Below, in pieces: positions 35,343 through 44,980 of a stretch of DNA of 64,000 nt (within the stretch, counting starts at the first letter, position 1; each line of letters opens with the position of its first letter). The notes below the pieces were generated by a model. That model worked only from the letters and a program-made list of their open reading frames with translations. It did not search any database and had not been told where the DNA came from. This DNA is from JAEXOD01 sp043805435 (GTDB taxonomy: Bacteria > Bacteroidota > Ignavibacteria > Ignavibacteriales > Melioribacteraceae). Made by a program: the position numbers and the translations under genes. Location: positions 1-64,000 of the forward strand of contig JAZDHY010000022.1 in NCBI GenBank assembly GCA_043805435.1, read 5' to 3'.

Positions 35343-37274
35343 ATGAAAAAAATATTAATATTTTTTGTGTTTACGTTTATTTGTTTCATAATCCCCTCTT
35401 TATGTATAAAATCACAAAATTTAAAACGTCATGAAGCAATTTCGGCATATATTTATAATTTTGCAAAAAATGTGCGATGGCAGAACGAAGATTTGATAAA
35501 AGAATTTCGTTTTCTTATTATTGGCGAAGACGAAAATATTATTAAAGAATTGAATTCCCTATCGGCAAACAAAAAACTTAGAGATAAACCAATAAGAATA
35601 CTTTCGTCAAATATTCTTGGAAACGTAAATAATATTCAATTAATATTTGTTACTAACCAACATGTAAATCTTATGACCGAAATTTATGACAATATTGAAG
35701 GAAAAAACGTGCTGCTTGTTAGTGATGGGTTTACCGATAAGAGAATAATAATGATAAATTTTTATAATTCCGATAAGGGTAGTTTATTATTTGAAATAAA
35801 TAAAGCAAATATTATGAATCAACATATTATAGTCATGCAGGATATGATTCTTCTTGGCGGTACAGAAATTGACGTGGCTAATTTGTTCCGTGAAGGGCAG
35901 CATAGCTTGCGGAGTTTGCAAAAAAATACAGAAAACCTTGAAAATAATATTCGCGAATTAGAAAAAATTACTAACGAAAAAACACGTGATATACAAAATC
36001 AGAAATATAATCTTGAAAAACAAAACAACAAAATTAAAGAACAAGAACAATTATTGAATAAACAGTCGTTTGAACTTAATGAACGGAATAAGGCACTAGC
36101 ATCTCAAATTCAAAAAATTAAAGAACAACAAATTATTTTTGAGAAACAAGCCGGACAGCTCAAAGATCAAAAAGAGGCTCTTATAAAGGGAAATGAAGTA
36201 TTAAAGCTGCAAAGCATAAATATCAAAAATCAAAAAAAGGAAATATTAACACAAAGTGACATTCTCCAAAAACAAGGAGAAAAGCTTCATTGGCAAGAAC
36301 AACTGGTATATTTACTTGTATTAATAATTCTTCTAGTGATTGGATTATTTATATCGATTTATAAAAGTTATAAAGTTAAGAAAAAATTAAACAAAGAATT
36401 GGAAGACAGAGTTTTACTTAGAACTTGCGAATTAAGCAATTCAAATGAACAATTACTGTTTGAATTAACTGAACGAAAAAAAGCTGAAGATGAATTAAAT
36501 AAATATCGTCAACATCTTGAAGACATGGTAAATGAAAGAACAAAAGAATTAGCAATTGCCAAGGATAAAGCAGAGTCTGCAGATAGACTTAAATCTGCTT
36601 TTCTAGCCACAATGTCGCACGAATTAAGAACGCCGCTAAATTCGATTATTGGTTTTACCGGTATTTTAATGAAAGGAATTGCCGGCCCAATAAATAATGA
36701 ACAATTAAAACAATTAGGCATGGCAAAAGGAAGTGCTCATCATTTACTTGATTTGATTAATGATGTTTTGGATATTTCTAAAATTGAAGCCGGAGAATTA
36801 GTTGTTTCATTAAAACCATTCGATTTTAGTAAATCTATTCAAAAAGTCGTTTCTTCTGTACAACCGCTGGCAATTAAAAAGAATTTAGAAATAATATTGG
36901 ATATTTCCGACGATGTTACTGAAGCGATAAGTGACGGGAGAAGAGTTGAACAAATATTTTTAAATTTATTAAATAATTCAATTAAATTTACAGATTCCGG
37001 TTTTGTAAAGATTATTTGTAGAAATGAAAACGGAAAAATAATTACTAAAGTGATCGATTCAGGAATTGGAATAAAAGATGCAGACAGAGATAAGCTGTTT
37101 AAACCATTTAGCCAAATTGATACCGGGCTTACACGTAACCATGAAGGAACCGGTTTGGGACTATCGATTTGCAGCAGGCTGGTAGAAAAATTAGGAGGTA
37201 ATATTTCTGTAGAAAGTGAAATAGGTGTTGGAAGTACGTTTACAGTAGCTTTACCAATTCATAATAATTTATAA
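35343..37274 (+). CDS. YfiR-domain histidine kinase
   Basis: The 643-residue membrane kinase starts with a signal-like helix, then a periplasmic YfiR/DUF4154 domain (about 28-185: HEAISAYIYNFAKNVRW, NIQLIFVTNQ, LFEINKANI). A coiled coil of about 120 residues rich in KQ/EQ repeats leads to one membrane helix (LVYLLVLIILLVIGLFISI). A second coiled coil, HisKA (H426 in ATMSHELRTPLNSI) and HATPase domains with GIGIKDADRDKLF and GTGLGLSICSRLV complete it. The periplasmic sensor probably senses a partner or ligand linked to the TonB receptor upstream. It is the first of three signalling genes. Confidence 0.9.
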   Translation: MKKILIFFVFTFICFIIPSLCIKSQNLKRHEAISAYIYNFAKNVRWQNEDLIKEFRFLIIGEDENIIKELNSLSANKKLRDKPIRILSSNILGNVNNIQLIFVTNQHVNLMTEIYDNIEGKNVLLVSDGFTDKRIIMINFYNSDKGSLLFEINKANIMNQHIIVMQDMILLGGTEIDVANLFREGQHSLRSLQKNTENLENNIRELEKITNEKTRDIQNQKYNLEKQNNKIKEQEQLLNKQSFELNERNKALASQIQKIKEQQIIFEKQAGQLKDQKEALIKGNEVLKLQSINIKNQKKEILTQSDILQKQGEKLHWQEQLVYLLVLIILLVIGLFISIYKSYKVKKKLNKELEDRVLLRTCELSNSNEQLLFELTERKKAEDELNKYRQHLEDMVNERTKELAIAKDKAESADRLKSAFLATMSHELRTPLNSIIGFTGILMKGIAGPINNEQLKQLGMAKGSAHHLLDLINDVLDISKIEAGELVVSLKPFDFSKSIQKVVSSVQPLAIKKNLEIILDISDDVTEAISDGRRVEQIFLNLLNNSIKFTDSGFVKIICRNENGKIITKVIDSGIGIKDADRDKLFKPFSQIDTGLTRNHEGTGLGLSICSRLVEKLGGNISVESEIGVGSTFTVALPIHNNL

Positions 37275-37307
37275 ACTGAATTTTTTTACTTGAAAATTGG
37301 AAATAAT

Positions 37308-37688
37308 ATGAAAACGAAAATATTGATTATTGAAGATAACGAACAAAATATGTATATGCTTACATTTTTACTTGAAAGCAACAATTACGAAATTATTCAA
37401 GCTTTTATAGGTTCGGATGGTATTAAGGCTGCTGTAGAAAATAAGCCCGATATTATTTTACTTGATATTCAACTTCCGGAAATGGATGGATATACAGTTG
37501 CCAGGAAAATACGAGAATATGATGATTTAAAAAATACACCAATTATTGCAGTTACATCTTATGCTATGTTAGGTGACCGCGAAAAAGTAATGGAAGCCGG
37601 TGCAACGGGTTATATAGAAAAACCAATTGATCCTGATACTTTTATTTCGCAAATGCTGTCATTTTTACCTAAGGAATTATTAAATTAA
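37308..37688 (+). CDS. Single-domain response regulator
   Basis: A 126-residue CheY-like receiver without an output domain. It has the acidic pair IIEDNEQN, the phospho-acceptor D53 in ILLDIQLPEMDGYTV, the conserved T/S (AVTSYAM) and the lysine in YIEKPID. The ATG at 37308 is preferred over an in-frame TTG at 37290. Flanked by two kinases, it probably shuttles phosphate between them. Confidence 0.92.
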   Translation: MKTKILIIEDNEQNMYMLTFLLESNNYEIIQAFIGSDGIKAAVENKPDIILLDIQLPEMDGYTVARKIREYDDLKNTPIIAVTSYAMLGDREKVMEAGATGYIEKPIDPDTFISQMLSFLPKELLN

Positions 37689-37699
37689 TAAGAGATACA

Positions 37700-39781
37700 A
37701 TGATGAATATATTAATTGTTGATGATAAAATTGAAAACTTATATTTGTTGGAATCCTTATTAAATGGTTCCGGATATAAAACTATTATTGCTAATAATGG
37801 AGCTGAAGCACTGGGTTTTGCTCATAAAAATAAACCGGATTTGATTATTTCTGATATTTTAATGCCGGTTATGGATGGCTACACGTTATGTCGTGAATGC
37901 AAAAAAGATGAAATATTGAATGAAATCCCCTTCATTTTTTATACGGCAACTTATACCGATCCAAAAGATGAAGAATTTGCCCTAAATTTAGGTGCTGATA
38001 AATTTTTATTAAAACCAATTGACCCTGATTATTTTCTTGAAGTAATTTCGATTACGTTGAATGAATCTCAAAAAAAGACAATTAATTCAATAAATGTTCC
38101 CGAATTAGCCGAAACAGTAATTTTAAAAGAATATAATGAAACTCTTATTAGAAAACTTGAAGACAAAATGACACAATCGGAATTATCCGAAAAAGAATTA
38201 AAAATTAAAAATAATGCATTACAAAAAGAAATTGAAGAAAGGAAAAGAGCTGAAAAAACAATAAGAGAATATTCAGCTAATCTTAATTCTCTTATTAATA
38301 CTCGAAACGAATTAATCTGGTCAATAGATAGCGAATTTCACTTTATAATTTTTAACAAATTTTATCAGGAATTTTGTGAAGAATTATATAATATTAAAAT
38401 AGAACATACTATGGATGCTTTATTGTTATTTAAAGATGAAGAATTAACTTTTTGGAAAACAAAGTACTCAATGGCCATATCCGGACAAAAAATCAAATTT
38501 GAATTAAAAGTATTATTTAGAAATTTGCTGCATTATTTTGAAGTGTTTTTGAATCCGATTATTTCGGATGAAGGTGTAACGGGTTTATCTGCTATCAGTG
38601 TGGACATAACAGAACGCAAACAAGCCGTAATGGAGCTTAGGGCGGCAAAAGAAAAAGCAGAAGAGATGAACAGACTAAAAACAAGTTTTCTGGCTAACAT
38701 GAGTCATGAACTTAGAACTCCATTATTAGGGATACTTGGATATGCTGAAATATTAACGGAAGAACTTGCTTCCGCTACTCATCTTAATATGCTAAATAAT
38801 ATAGTTGCGTCAGGCAAAAGATTAAGCGAAACTTTACAATTAATTCTCGACTTGGCAAACGCAGAATCAAACAAGTTAAAAGTTGTTGAAAATAGTATAG
38901 AAGTAAATCAAACCGTAAAAAACACATTAGAATTCTTCTATTCAAAAGCAAATAAAAAGCAATTATTCCTTGAATATCAAATGAATGACGAAAATATTTT
39001 GGCAAAATTAGATGATAGACTTTTTACGCGTATTATAAGTAACCTTATTGATAATGCCATAAAATATACAAATAAGGGAAAGATAACTGTTCAGACTGGA
39101 AAAGAAATTATAAATGAAAGCTTATGGGTTTTTATTAAGGTTATTGATACCGGAATTGGGATAGATCAAAAACATCAAAAAATGATTTTTGATGAATTTC
39201 GTCAAGCAAGTGAAGGTTGGGGGAGAAGTTTTGAAGGTTCAGGATTGGGTCTTACAATATCCAAAAAAATGACCGAAGTAATGAATGGAACAATTTCAGT
39301 TGAAAGTGAAATTAACAAAGGTTCAATTTTTACTATAAAATTCCCTATTGATTTAGAAAACAATTACCATGTTAAAAATGTTGCTACTAATGAAATTATT
39401 AAAATCAAAAATAAAGAGACTTTTAGTGTATTATATGTAGAAGACGAAGAAATTAATCGTAACCTAATAAGACTTTATTTAAAGAATTTCTATCTGGTTG
39501 ATACTGCTGCGAATGGAAAAGATGCACTTAAAATGGTAAAAGAAAATAATTATGATTTGTTTTTAATGGATATCAATCTTGGAAAAGATATGAATGGCCT
39601 TCAAGTGGCACAAGAAATAAAAAAAATGGAAAATTATAAAACCACTCCCATTATAGCTGTAACCGCCTATACAATGGCCGGCGATAAAGAAAGTTTTCTG
39701 GAAAACGGGTGTTCGCATTATTTAGCTAAACCATTTAATAAAGATGATTTACTTAAACTTATATCAAATGCCTTAAAGTAG
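37700..39781 (+). CDS. Hybrid histidine kinase REC-PAS-HisKA-HATPase-REC
   Basis: The 693-residue soluble hybrid kinase has an N-terminal receiver (D52 in ISDILMPVMDGYTL), a coiled coil, a PAS-like segment (about 200-310), HisKA with H336 in NMSHELRTPLLGIL, a catalytic ATPase domain with GSGLGLTISKKM, and a C-terminal receiver (FLMDINLGKDMNGL). It has no membrane helix. It lies 11 bases after the stand-alone receiver gene. No DNA-binding domain is present, so the output of this three-protein relay lies elsewhere. Confidence 0.93.
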   Translation: MMNILIVDDKIENLYLLESLLNGSGYKTIIANNGAEALGFAHKNKPDLIISDILMPVMDGYTLCRECKKDEILNEIPFIFYTATYTDPKDEEFALNLGADKFLLKPIDPDYFLEVISITLNESQKKTINSINVPELAETVILKEYNETLIRKLEDKMTQSELSEKELKIKNNALQKEIEERKRAEKTIREYSANLNSLINTRNELIWSIDSEFHFIIFNKFYQEFCEELYNIKIEHTMDALLLFKDEELTFWKTKYSMAISGQKIKFELKVLFRNLLHYFEVFLNPIISDEGVTGLSAISVDITERKQAVMELRAAKEKAEEMNRLKTSFLANMSHELRTPLLGILGYAEILTEELASATHLNMLNNIVASGKRLSETLQLILDLANAESNKLKVVENSIEVNQTVKNTLEFFYSKANKKQLFLEYQMNDENILAKLDDRLFTRIISNLIDNAIKYTNKGKITVQTGKEIINESLWVFIKVIDTGIGIDQKHQKMIFDEFRQASEGWGRSFEGSGLGLTISKKMTEVMNGTISVESEINKGSIFTIKFPIDLENNYHVKNVATNEIIKIKNKETFSVLYVEDEEINRNLIRLYLKNFYLVDTAANGKDALKMVKENNYDLFLMDINLGKDMNGLQVAQEIKKMENYKTTPIIAVTAYTMAGDKESFLENGCSHYLAKPFNKDDLLKLISNALK

Positions 39782-39939
39782 AATTGAAATTGAATATATA
39801 GATTTTATTAAGTATAATTATATTTACTTAGACATAACATATATTTAACAAAATTAGCATGCTTTTATTATTTGAATTTTAATAATTTATTGCTATTTTT
39901 ATTAACAACTTTTATTTTCTTTAGAAATTAACTGCACAA

Positions 39940-40434
39940 ATGAATTTCTTAAAACTGAATTATAAATACATGGCTTCAATTGCTATATTATCAATTTTTA
40001 TGGCATTTTTATATAATTATATTTCACCTAAAGGATTAAGTATTTTACCACAAAATCCTATTGGTAAAGATGAAATTAATAAACTAGAATCCAATAAAAA
40101 AAATAAAATTAACGTAATTTCCGTTGAAATGGCAAAAAAGTTTTTTGATGAAAATAACGCCGTATTTATTGATTCAAGGGATCCATGGGAATTTTCTGAA
40201 GGACATATTTTTAACGCCATAAATATACCGGAATTTAGTTTTAGTCCTTATTTGCCTATTGTAAAAAGTTTAGATAAAAATGCCACATATATTATATATT
40301 GCAGTAGCAGTGATTGTGAATTGAGCCGAAAACTTGCTTCACGATTAAAAGACTCGGGTTATACTAAATTAATTGTGTTCTCCGGCGGATGGGAAGCATG
40401 GTTAAATGCCCGCTTTCCAATATTTAGGAATTAA
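39940..40434 (+). CDS. Membrane-anchored rhodanese-like protein
   Basis: The 164-residue protein has an N-terminal membrane helix (about 11-29) and one rhodanese domain carrying the probable active cysteine C121 in YIIYCSSSDCELSRKLA, plus FIDSRDPWEFSEGHIFNAIN. The domain probably faces the periplasm and may handle sulfur or cysteine persulfides. The MauE-like gene begins two bases after its stop codon; such pairs recur in this phylum. Confidence 0.85.
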   Translation: MNFLKLNYKYMASIAILSIFMAFLYNYISPKGLSILPQNPIGKDEINKLESNKKNKINVISVEMAKKFFDENNAVFIDSRDPWEFSEGHIFNAINIPEFSFSPYLPIVKSLDKNATYIIYCSSSDCELSRKLASRLKDSGYTKLIVFSGGWEAWLNARFPIFRN

Positions 40435-40435
40435 G

Positions 40436-40882
40436 ATGAATTTTACCATAATTAATAAATATTTTATTTTTAGTTTAAGATTTTTTATTGGGTTTATATT
40501 TATATATTCAGGAATTGAAAAAATTGCCACCCCCGCAGTATTTTCGGATGCAATTTTAAATTACAAAATATTAAATTTAGTTTTATCCAATATTGTTGCT
40601 ATAACATTACCATGGTTTGAACTTTTAGTTGGTGTTTTAATTATGTTTAATATTAACGTAAAAGAAAATATTGTATTTATTTTGCTTTTATTATTAGTTT
40701 TTAATGTTCTAATTTCAAGTGCAATGATAAGAGGATTAAATATTGACTGTGGATGTTTTGGTTCTTCTCGTGGTGTTAAAGTTGGTCTTTTAAAATTAGC
40801 CGAAAATTTTGGTTTATTATTAGTATGCTGTTATTTATATTATTTTTCAAAAGATTCTAAAAACAAATGTGATGTTATATAG
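40436..40882 (+). CDS. MauE/DoxX-like redox membrane protein
   Basis: The 148-residue protein has four membrane helices and a conserved CGC pair in GLNIDCGCFGSSRG, as in MauE and DoxX-type proteins that pair with periplasmic thiol-redox partners. The ATG at 40436 (AGGA seven bases before it) is preferred to an ATG at 40406 inside the rhodanese gene. Together with the rhodanese it suggests periplasmic sulfur or disulfide chemistry. Confidence 0.8.
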   Translation: MNFTIINKYFIFSLRFFIGFIFIYSGIEKIATPAVFSDAILNYKILNLVLSNIVAITLPWFELLVGVLIMFNINVKENIVFILLLLLVFNVLISSAMIRGLNIDCGCFGSSRGVKVGLLKLAENFGLLLVCCYLYYFSKDSKNKCDVI

Positions 40883-41934
40883 TGAAAAATTTACCTGTAA
40901 TCTGCAATATTGAAAGAATATTAATAATAAAACTAAGAGGTATTGGAGACGTAATTTTAACAACAATTGTTTTGGATAACTTACGCAAAGCTTTCCCGAA
41001 TTGCCAAATAGACTTTTTGACTGATTCTCCCAGTGTTCCATTACTTAAACCTCTTAAACAAATTGATAATGTAATAGAATTTAACAGAAAGAATATTTTC
41101 AAACGTTTGTTATTATTTCCCATCATTAGAAATAAAAAATATGATTTAGTTTTAGATTTTTTCTCAAATCCGGCAAGTGCTCAATTAACTTATTTTAGCA
41201 AGGCAAAATATCGCGTTGGTTTTCCTTACAAAGGAAGAACATATGCTTATAATTATTTTGGCCCCTCCGAAAGAGATAAATTTCATTCAGCCGACCTTAA
41301 TCTTGAACTATTAAAAAGTATTAATCTGCCTAATGATAGCAAAACTTTATATGTTGGATTGGAAGAGAACCATATAAAATTTGCTGATGATTTCTTTTAT
41401 TCTAATTTTAATAAAAATGAATTTGTTGTAGGAATTATTCCGGGTGGCGGCTGGGCATCAAAAAAATGCGATCCGATTAAATTTGCAGAAATAACCGATG
41501 AAATAATTTCCAAATATAATGTTAAAGTATTAATATTATGGGGCCCCGGCGATAAAACGGAAGCTGAAGAAATAATACATTTTATGAAACACAAATCTGT
41601 GCTTGCGCCCGCTACAACAATTAATCAAATGGCAGCAATAATACAAAAATGTAAATTTATTATTGCTAATGATAGCGGCCCAATGCATATCTCGGCCGCT
41701 TTAGGTACTCCTACGTTGGCTATACACGGGCCAACTAATCCCAAATTACAAGGGCCTTATGGCAATAAACATGAATGGGTTAGATATGATGAACTTAGTT
41801 GTATAGAATGTAATTTGTTGGAATGCCCAAAACAACATCAATGTTTTATTGATCTTCCCCTTTCACGAATCATTGGTAAAATTGATAAAATTATAGAAAA
41901 AAACAAATTATGTCTTTATTATGAAAAAAATTGA
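40882..41934 (+). CDS. Family 9 glycosyltransferase (heptosyltransferase-like), first copy
   Basis: The 350-residue GT-B enzyme is related to ADP-heptose:LPS heptosyltransferases. It opens with ILIIKLRGIGDVILTTIVL and has GIIPGGGWASKK and the donor-site motif ANDSGPMHISAALGTP. The C-terminus carries a cysteine group (CIEC...CPKQHQC) also seen in many homologues. The start is GTG, overlapping the previous TAG (TAGTG). It probably adds a core sugar to lipopolysaccharide. Confidence 0.85.
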   Translation: MKNLPVICNIERILIIKLRGIGDVILTTIVLDNLRKAFPNCQIDFLTDSPSVPLLKPLKQIDNVIEFNRKNIFKRLLLFPIIRNKKYDLVLDFFSNPASAQLTYFSKAKYRVGFPYKGRTYAYNYFGPSERDKFHSADLNLELLKSINLPNDSKTLYVGLEENHIKFADDFFYSNFNKNEFVVGIIPGGGWASKKCDPIKFAEITDEIISKYNVKVLILWGPGDKTEAEEIIHFMKHKSVLAPATTINQMAAIIQKCKFIIANDSGPMHISAALGTPTLAIHGPTNPKLQGPYGNKHEWVRYDELSCIECNLLECPKQHQCFIDLPLSRIIGKIDKIIEKNKLCLYYEKN

Positions 41935-42988
41935 AATAATATTTAAAAACTATCTACTTTCTATTCTGCTTTTTTTTAATAAAAAAGATGAAATAAAAAA
42001 TAAAGAAGGTGAAAAATTAATTCCCAAAAAGGTTTTATTTATTCGATTAAATAGAATTGGTGATGCGCTTGTTACTACACCATTATTAAAATTATTAAAA
42101 GACAAATTAAATATTGAAATTCATATTCTGGCTGATAAAAAGAACTATTTTATTTATGAAAAGCAAGGTTTTGTTGATTTTGTATATGTGTATCAAAAAG
42201 GATTAAAAGGATTTATACAATATACGCAAATCTTAAAAAAAGAGAAATATGATATTGTTGTTGATTTACACGATGACGTATCAACAACCGTCAGCTTTTT
42301 ATTAGCCTTATCAAAAAATTGTAAAATTTATGGTTTGAAGAAAAAAAATATCAGATTATACACAAATACGGTTGAACGACTTGATTCCTCTAAATTTCAT
42401 GTAATAGACAGAATTATGGAATTAACAAAATTGTTTAACGTAAATTTCGAAAATGAAGATATTAATATTTGTTTTTATTCGAATGAGAATGATTTTTTAT
42501 ATGTTGATAAATTTATAGAAAATAATTATAAAACAAAAAAAACATTTGTAGGTATAAATATTTCTGCCGGCAGCGATGCACGGTTTTGGGGTATTAATAG
42601 GTTTAGACAACTTGTTGATTATTTTAATAGCTTTGATGTGAATGTTGTTATTTTTTGCACTACTAGAGAAATAAAAACGGCATTTGACATTTCCAGAGGT
42701 AATGTACCAATTTTTTACACACATGAATTTTCAACAATATCAGCGTTTATTTCCAAATTAAGCTTTTTCTTTACACCCGATACTTCAAGTGTACATTTAG
42801 CTTCAATGTATAAAATTCCCGTTTATGGTTTATATGTTAAATATAATACTAATGATGTTATTTGGTATTCATATAAATCAATACATAAAGAGTCTATTAC
42901 TACTGAAAGCACTTTAAATAATATGGAATTTGAAGAAGTAATTAATGATTTAAAACCCTTTTTTGAGAAAATATATAATGCAAAATAA
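41921..42988 (+). CDS. Family 9 glycosyltransferase, second copy
   Basis: The 355-residue heptosyltransferase-like protein has VLFIRLNRIGDALVTTPLL at the start and NISAGSDARFW and FFTPDTSSVHLASMYKIP in the C-terminal half. The donor-site motif is degenerate compared with the first copy (PDTSSVH in place of NDSGPMH). It overlaps its neighbours on both sides (14 and 11 bases), so the three glycosyltransferases are one translational unit. Confidence 0.82.
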   Translation: MKKIEIIFKNYLLSILLFFNKKDEIKNKEGEKLIPKKVLFIRLNRIGDALVTTPLLKLLKDKLNIEIHILADKKNYFIYEKQGFVDFVYVYQKGLKGFIQYTQILKKEKYDIVVDLHDDVSTTVSFLLALSKNCKIYGLKKKNIRLYTNTVERLDSSKFHVIDRIMELTKLFNVNFENEDINICFYSNENDFLYVDKFIENNYKTKKTFVGINISAGSDARFWGINRFRQLVDYFNSFDVNVVIFCTTREIKTAFDISRGNVPIFYTHEFSTISAFISKLSFFFTPDTSSVHLASMYKIPVYGLYVKYNTNDVIWYSYKSIHKESITTESTLNNMEFEEVINDLKPFFEKIYNAK

Positions 42989-44105
42989 TATTTTTAATTG
43001 TAAAAATTTTAACGGTTATAAACCCTGTTTTACCGACCATAATTGTTTTACCAATGGATGTAAAAATCATAAACCTATGGGGAAAAAGATATTAATTATT
43101 AATTTGGATGCTATGGGAGATGTTGTAATGACAACCGCCCAGCTGCCTGCAATTAAGCGCAAATATCCCGATTCGACCATATATTGGGTTACATTAAAAA
43201 TATCCGCAGGAGTTTTAGAAAACAATCCATTTATTGATAAAATATTTCCATATGATTTTGAATCGTTATCAATATTAGCTCAAATGGAATTTGATATTGC
43301 CATGAATGTTGATAAATCTTTACGTTCGGGAGCATTGATTATGTCTGTTAAGGCAGATAATAAGCTTGGATTTGGCATTGATTTTAACGGAAAGATTATT
43401 CCTCTTAATAAAGGTGCCGAATATAATTATCTGCTTGGAATGGATGATAATCTAAAGTTTAAAGTAAATAAAAAAACCGGCCAGGAATATCTTGCCGATA
43501 CTTTTGATTTGGAGTATAAAAGAGATGATTACGTTTTTAATTTTACAGCCGAAGAGATAGAGTTTGTTAACAATTATAAACTTCAATGCGGGATTTTGGA
43601 AAATGATGAAATTATTGGCTTTAATACCGGCTGCTCTAATACATTTCCTAACAAAAAAATGACTATAAATCAGCATAAAGAGCTTATTACAAGATTTTTG
43701 GCATTCGATAGGTATAAAATTATATTGCTCGGCGGTCCGGAGGATAAAGAACGAAACATAAAAATTGCGGAAGGATTTGATAACAGGGTTATTAATACCC
43801 CTACTGATAAAGGAATACGAAGAGGTGCTTGTTTTGAAAGTATTCCACAGTTGATAATAACCGGAGATTCTTTTGGAATGCATTTAGCTATTGCATTAAA
43901 AAAACATGTTATAGCTTGGTTTGGATTAAGCTGTTGGACAGAAATAGATCTTTATGATAGAGGACTGAAACTTTTTCCTGAAAAGTTAGAATGCGCCCCC
44001 TGCTGGAAAAAAAATTGTCCTTTTAACTTAGAGTGTGTTTCATTAATCGATCTAAATAAAATTGTTGAAGAAACAAATAGTTATTTTAATAATAACAAAA
44101 AATGA
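42978..44105 (+). CDS. Family 9 glycosyltransferase with N-terminal Cys cluster
   Basis: The 375-residue protein resembles the other two glycosyltransferases (ILIINLDAMGDVVMTTAQLPA; ITGDSFGMHLAIALK) but carries cysteine groups at both ends: four cysteines in the first 35 residues (including FNGYKPC) and CAPCWKKNCPFNLEC near the C-terminus. These look able to bind a metal or iron-sulfur cluster; this is inference. The ATG at 42978 is preferred over TTG at 42963. It overlaps the following gene by 4 bases (ATGA). Confidence 0.82.
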   Translation: MQNNIFNCKNFNGYKPCFTDHNCFTNGCKNHKPMGKKILIINLDAMGDVVMTTAQLPAIKRKYPDSTIYWVTLKISAGVLENNPFIDKIFPYDFESLSILAQMEFDIAMNVDKSLRSGALIMSVKADNKLGFGIDFNGKIIPLNKGAEYNYLLGMDDNLKFKVNKKTGQEYLADTFDLEYKRDDYVFNFTAEEIEFVNNYKLQCGILENDEIIGFNTGCSNTFPNKKMTINQHKELITRFLAFDRYKIILLGGPEDKERNIKIAEGFDNRVINTPTDKGIRRGACFESIPQLIITGDSFGMHLAIALKKHVIAWFGLSCWTEIDLYDRGLKLFPEKLECAPCWKKNCPFNLECVSLIDLNKIVEETNSYFNNNKK

Positions 44106-44980
44106 AATTATCACTGCTTGAATATTTTAAGTTAACTGGAAAACCTTTATTACTTGATGGTGCAAACGGATCATTAATTGAACAATTGGGCGGTAAAATT
44201 GATAAATATTTGTGGAGTTCATTAAGTAATTTAACTAATCCGGATATAGTATGCGATGTGCATAAAAATTATATAAAAAGTGGTGCCAATATTATAACCA
44301 CAAACACTTTTAGAACTAATCCTGCTGCGTATAATAAATCCGGATTAAATATTATAGATTATGAAAATTTTGTTAAGATTAGTGTTAACTTAGCAAAAAA
44401 GAGTGTGTTAAATAATAATGTATTTATTGCGGGTTCAAACTCCCCTGCTGAAGATTGTTATAAAAAAGAAAGAGATCTGAATAGTCATCAACTTGAATAT
44501 AATCATAAAAAACATATCGAGCTGTTGTGGAATAATGGGGTTGATTTTATATTAAATGAAACACAAAGCCATTTTGATGAAATTTCAATTATTTGCAAAT
44601 TTTGTCATTCTGCAAAAATTCCTTATGTAATTAGTTTATATTTTAATGAAAATTTAACTATCTTAAGCGGTGAGACTTTAAAAGAAATTATTGACTATAT
44701 AATGGTTTATGCTCCAATTGCAATAAGTTTTAATTGTATAAGCAGCAAAATTTTTAAAAAGGTTAAACCACAGCTTTATGCTGATCTATTAAACGGTTTT
44801 TATTTTAATTGTGGTGAAGATAATAGTAGTAATAAAATAAAATGTATTGTAACTGAAGAAACATATACAAAAATAGCTAAAAAATTTATTAATAAAAATA
44901 CAATGTTTTTAGGAGCTTGCTGCGGATCTAACTACAAACATATAATAAAACTGAGAGAATTAATTGATGAATCATATTGA
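44102..44980 (+). CDS. Homocysteine S-methyltransferase family protein
   Basis: The 292-residue zinc-dependent methyltransferase has LLLDGANGSLIEQLGG, ITTNTFRTNP and AGSNSPAED. The zinc ligands are in SFNCIS and the CC pair of LGACCGSNYKHI. It is the homocysteine-binding module alone, without the cobalamin and folate domains of MetH, so it probably uses S-methylmethionine or S-adenosylmethionine or works with a partner. Its placement inside a glycosyltransferase operon is unexplained. Confidence 0.87.
   Translation: MKLSLLEYFKLTGKPLLLDGANGSLIEQLGGKIDKYLWSSLSNLTNPDIVCDVHKNYIKSGANIITTNTFRTNPAAYNKSGLNIIDYENFVKISVNLAKKSVLNNNVFIAGSNSPAEDCYKKERDLNSHQLEYNHKKHIELLWNNGVDFILNETQSHFDEISIICKFCHSAKIPYVISLYFNENLTILSGETLKEIIDYIMVYAPIAISFNCISSKIFKKVKPQLYADLLNGFYFNCGEDNSSNKIKCIVTEETYTKIAKKFINKNTMFLGACCGSNYKHIIKLRELIDESY

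Noticed and set aside
36000..36330. Tandem repeat in the YfiR-kinase gene
   Set aside because: The repetitive KQ/EQ-rich protein segment is an ordinary coiled coil; the DNA does not repeat exactly.
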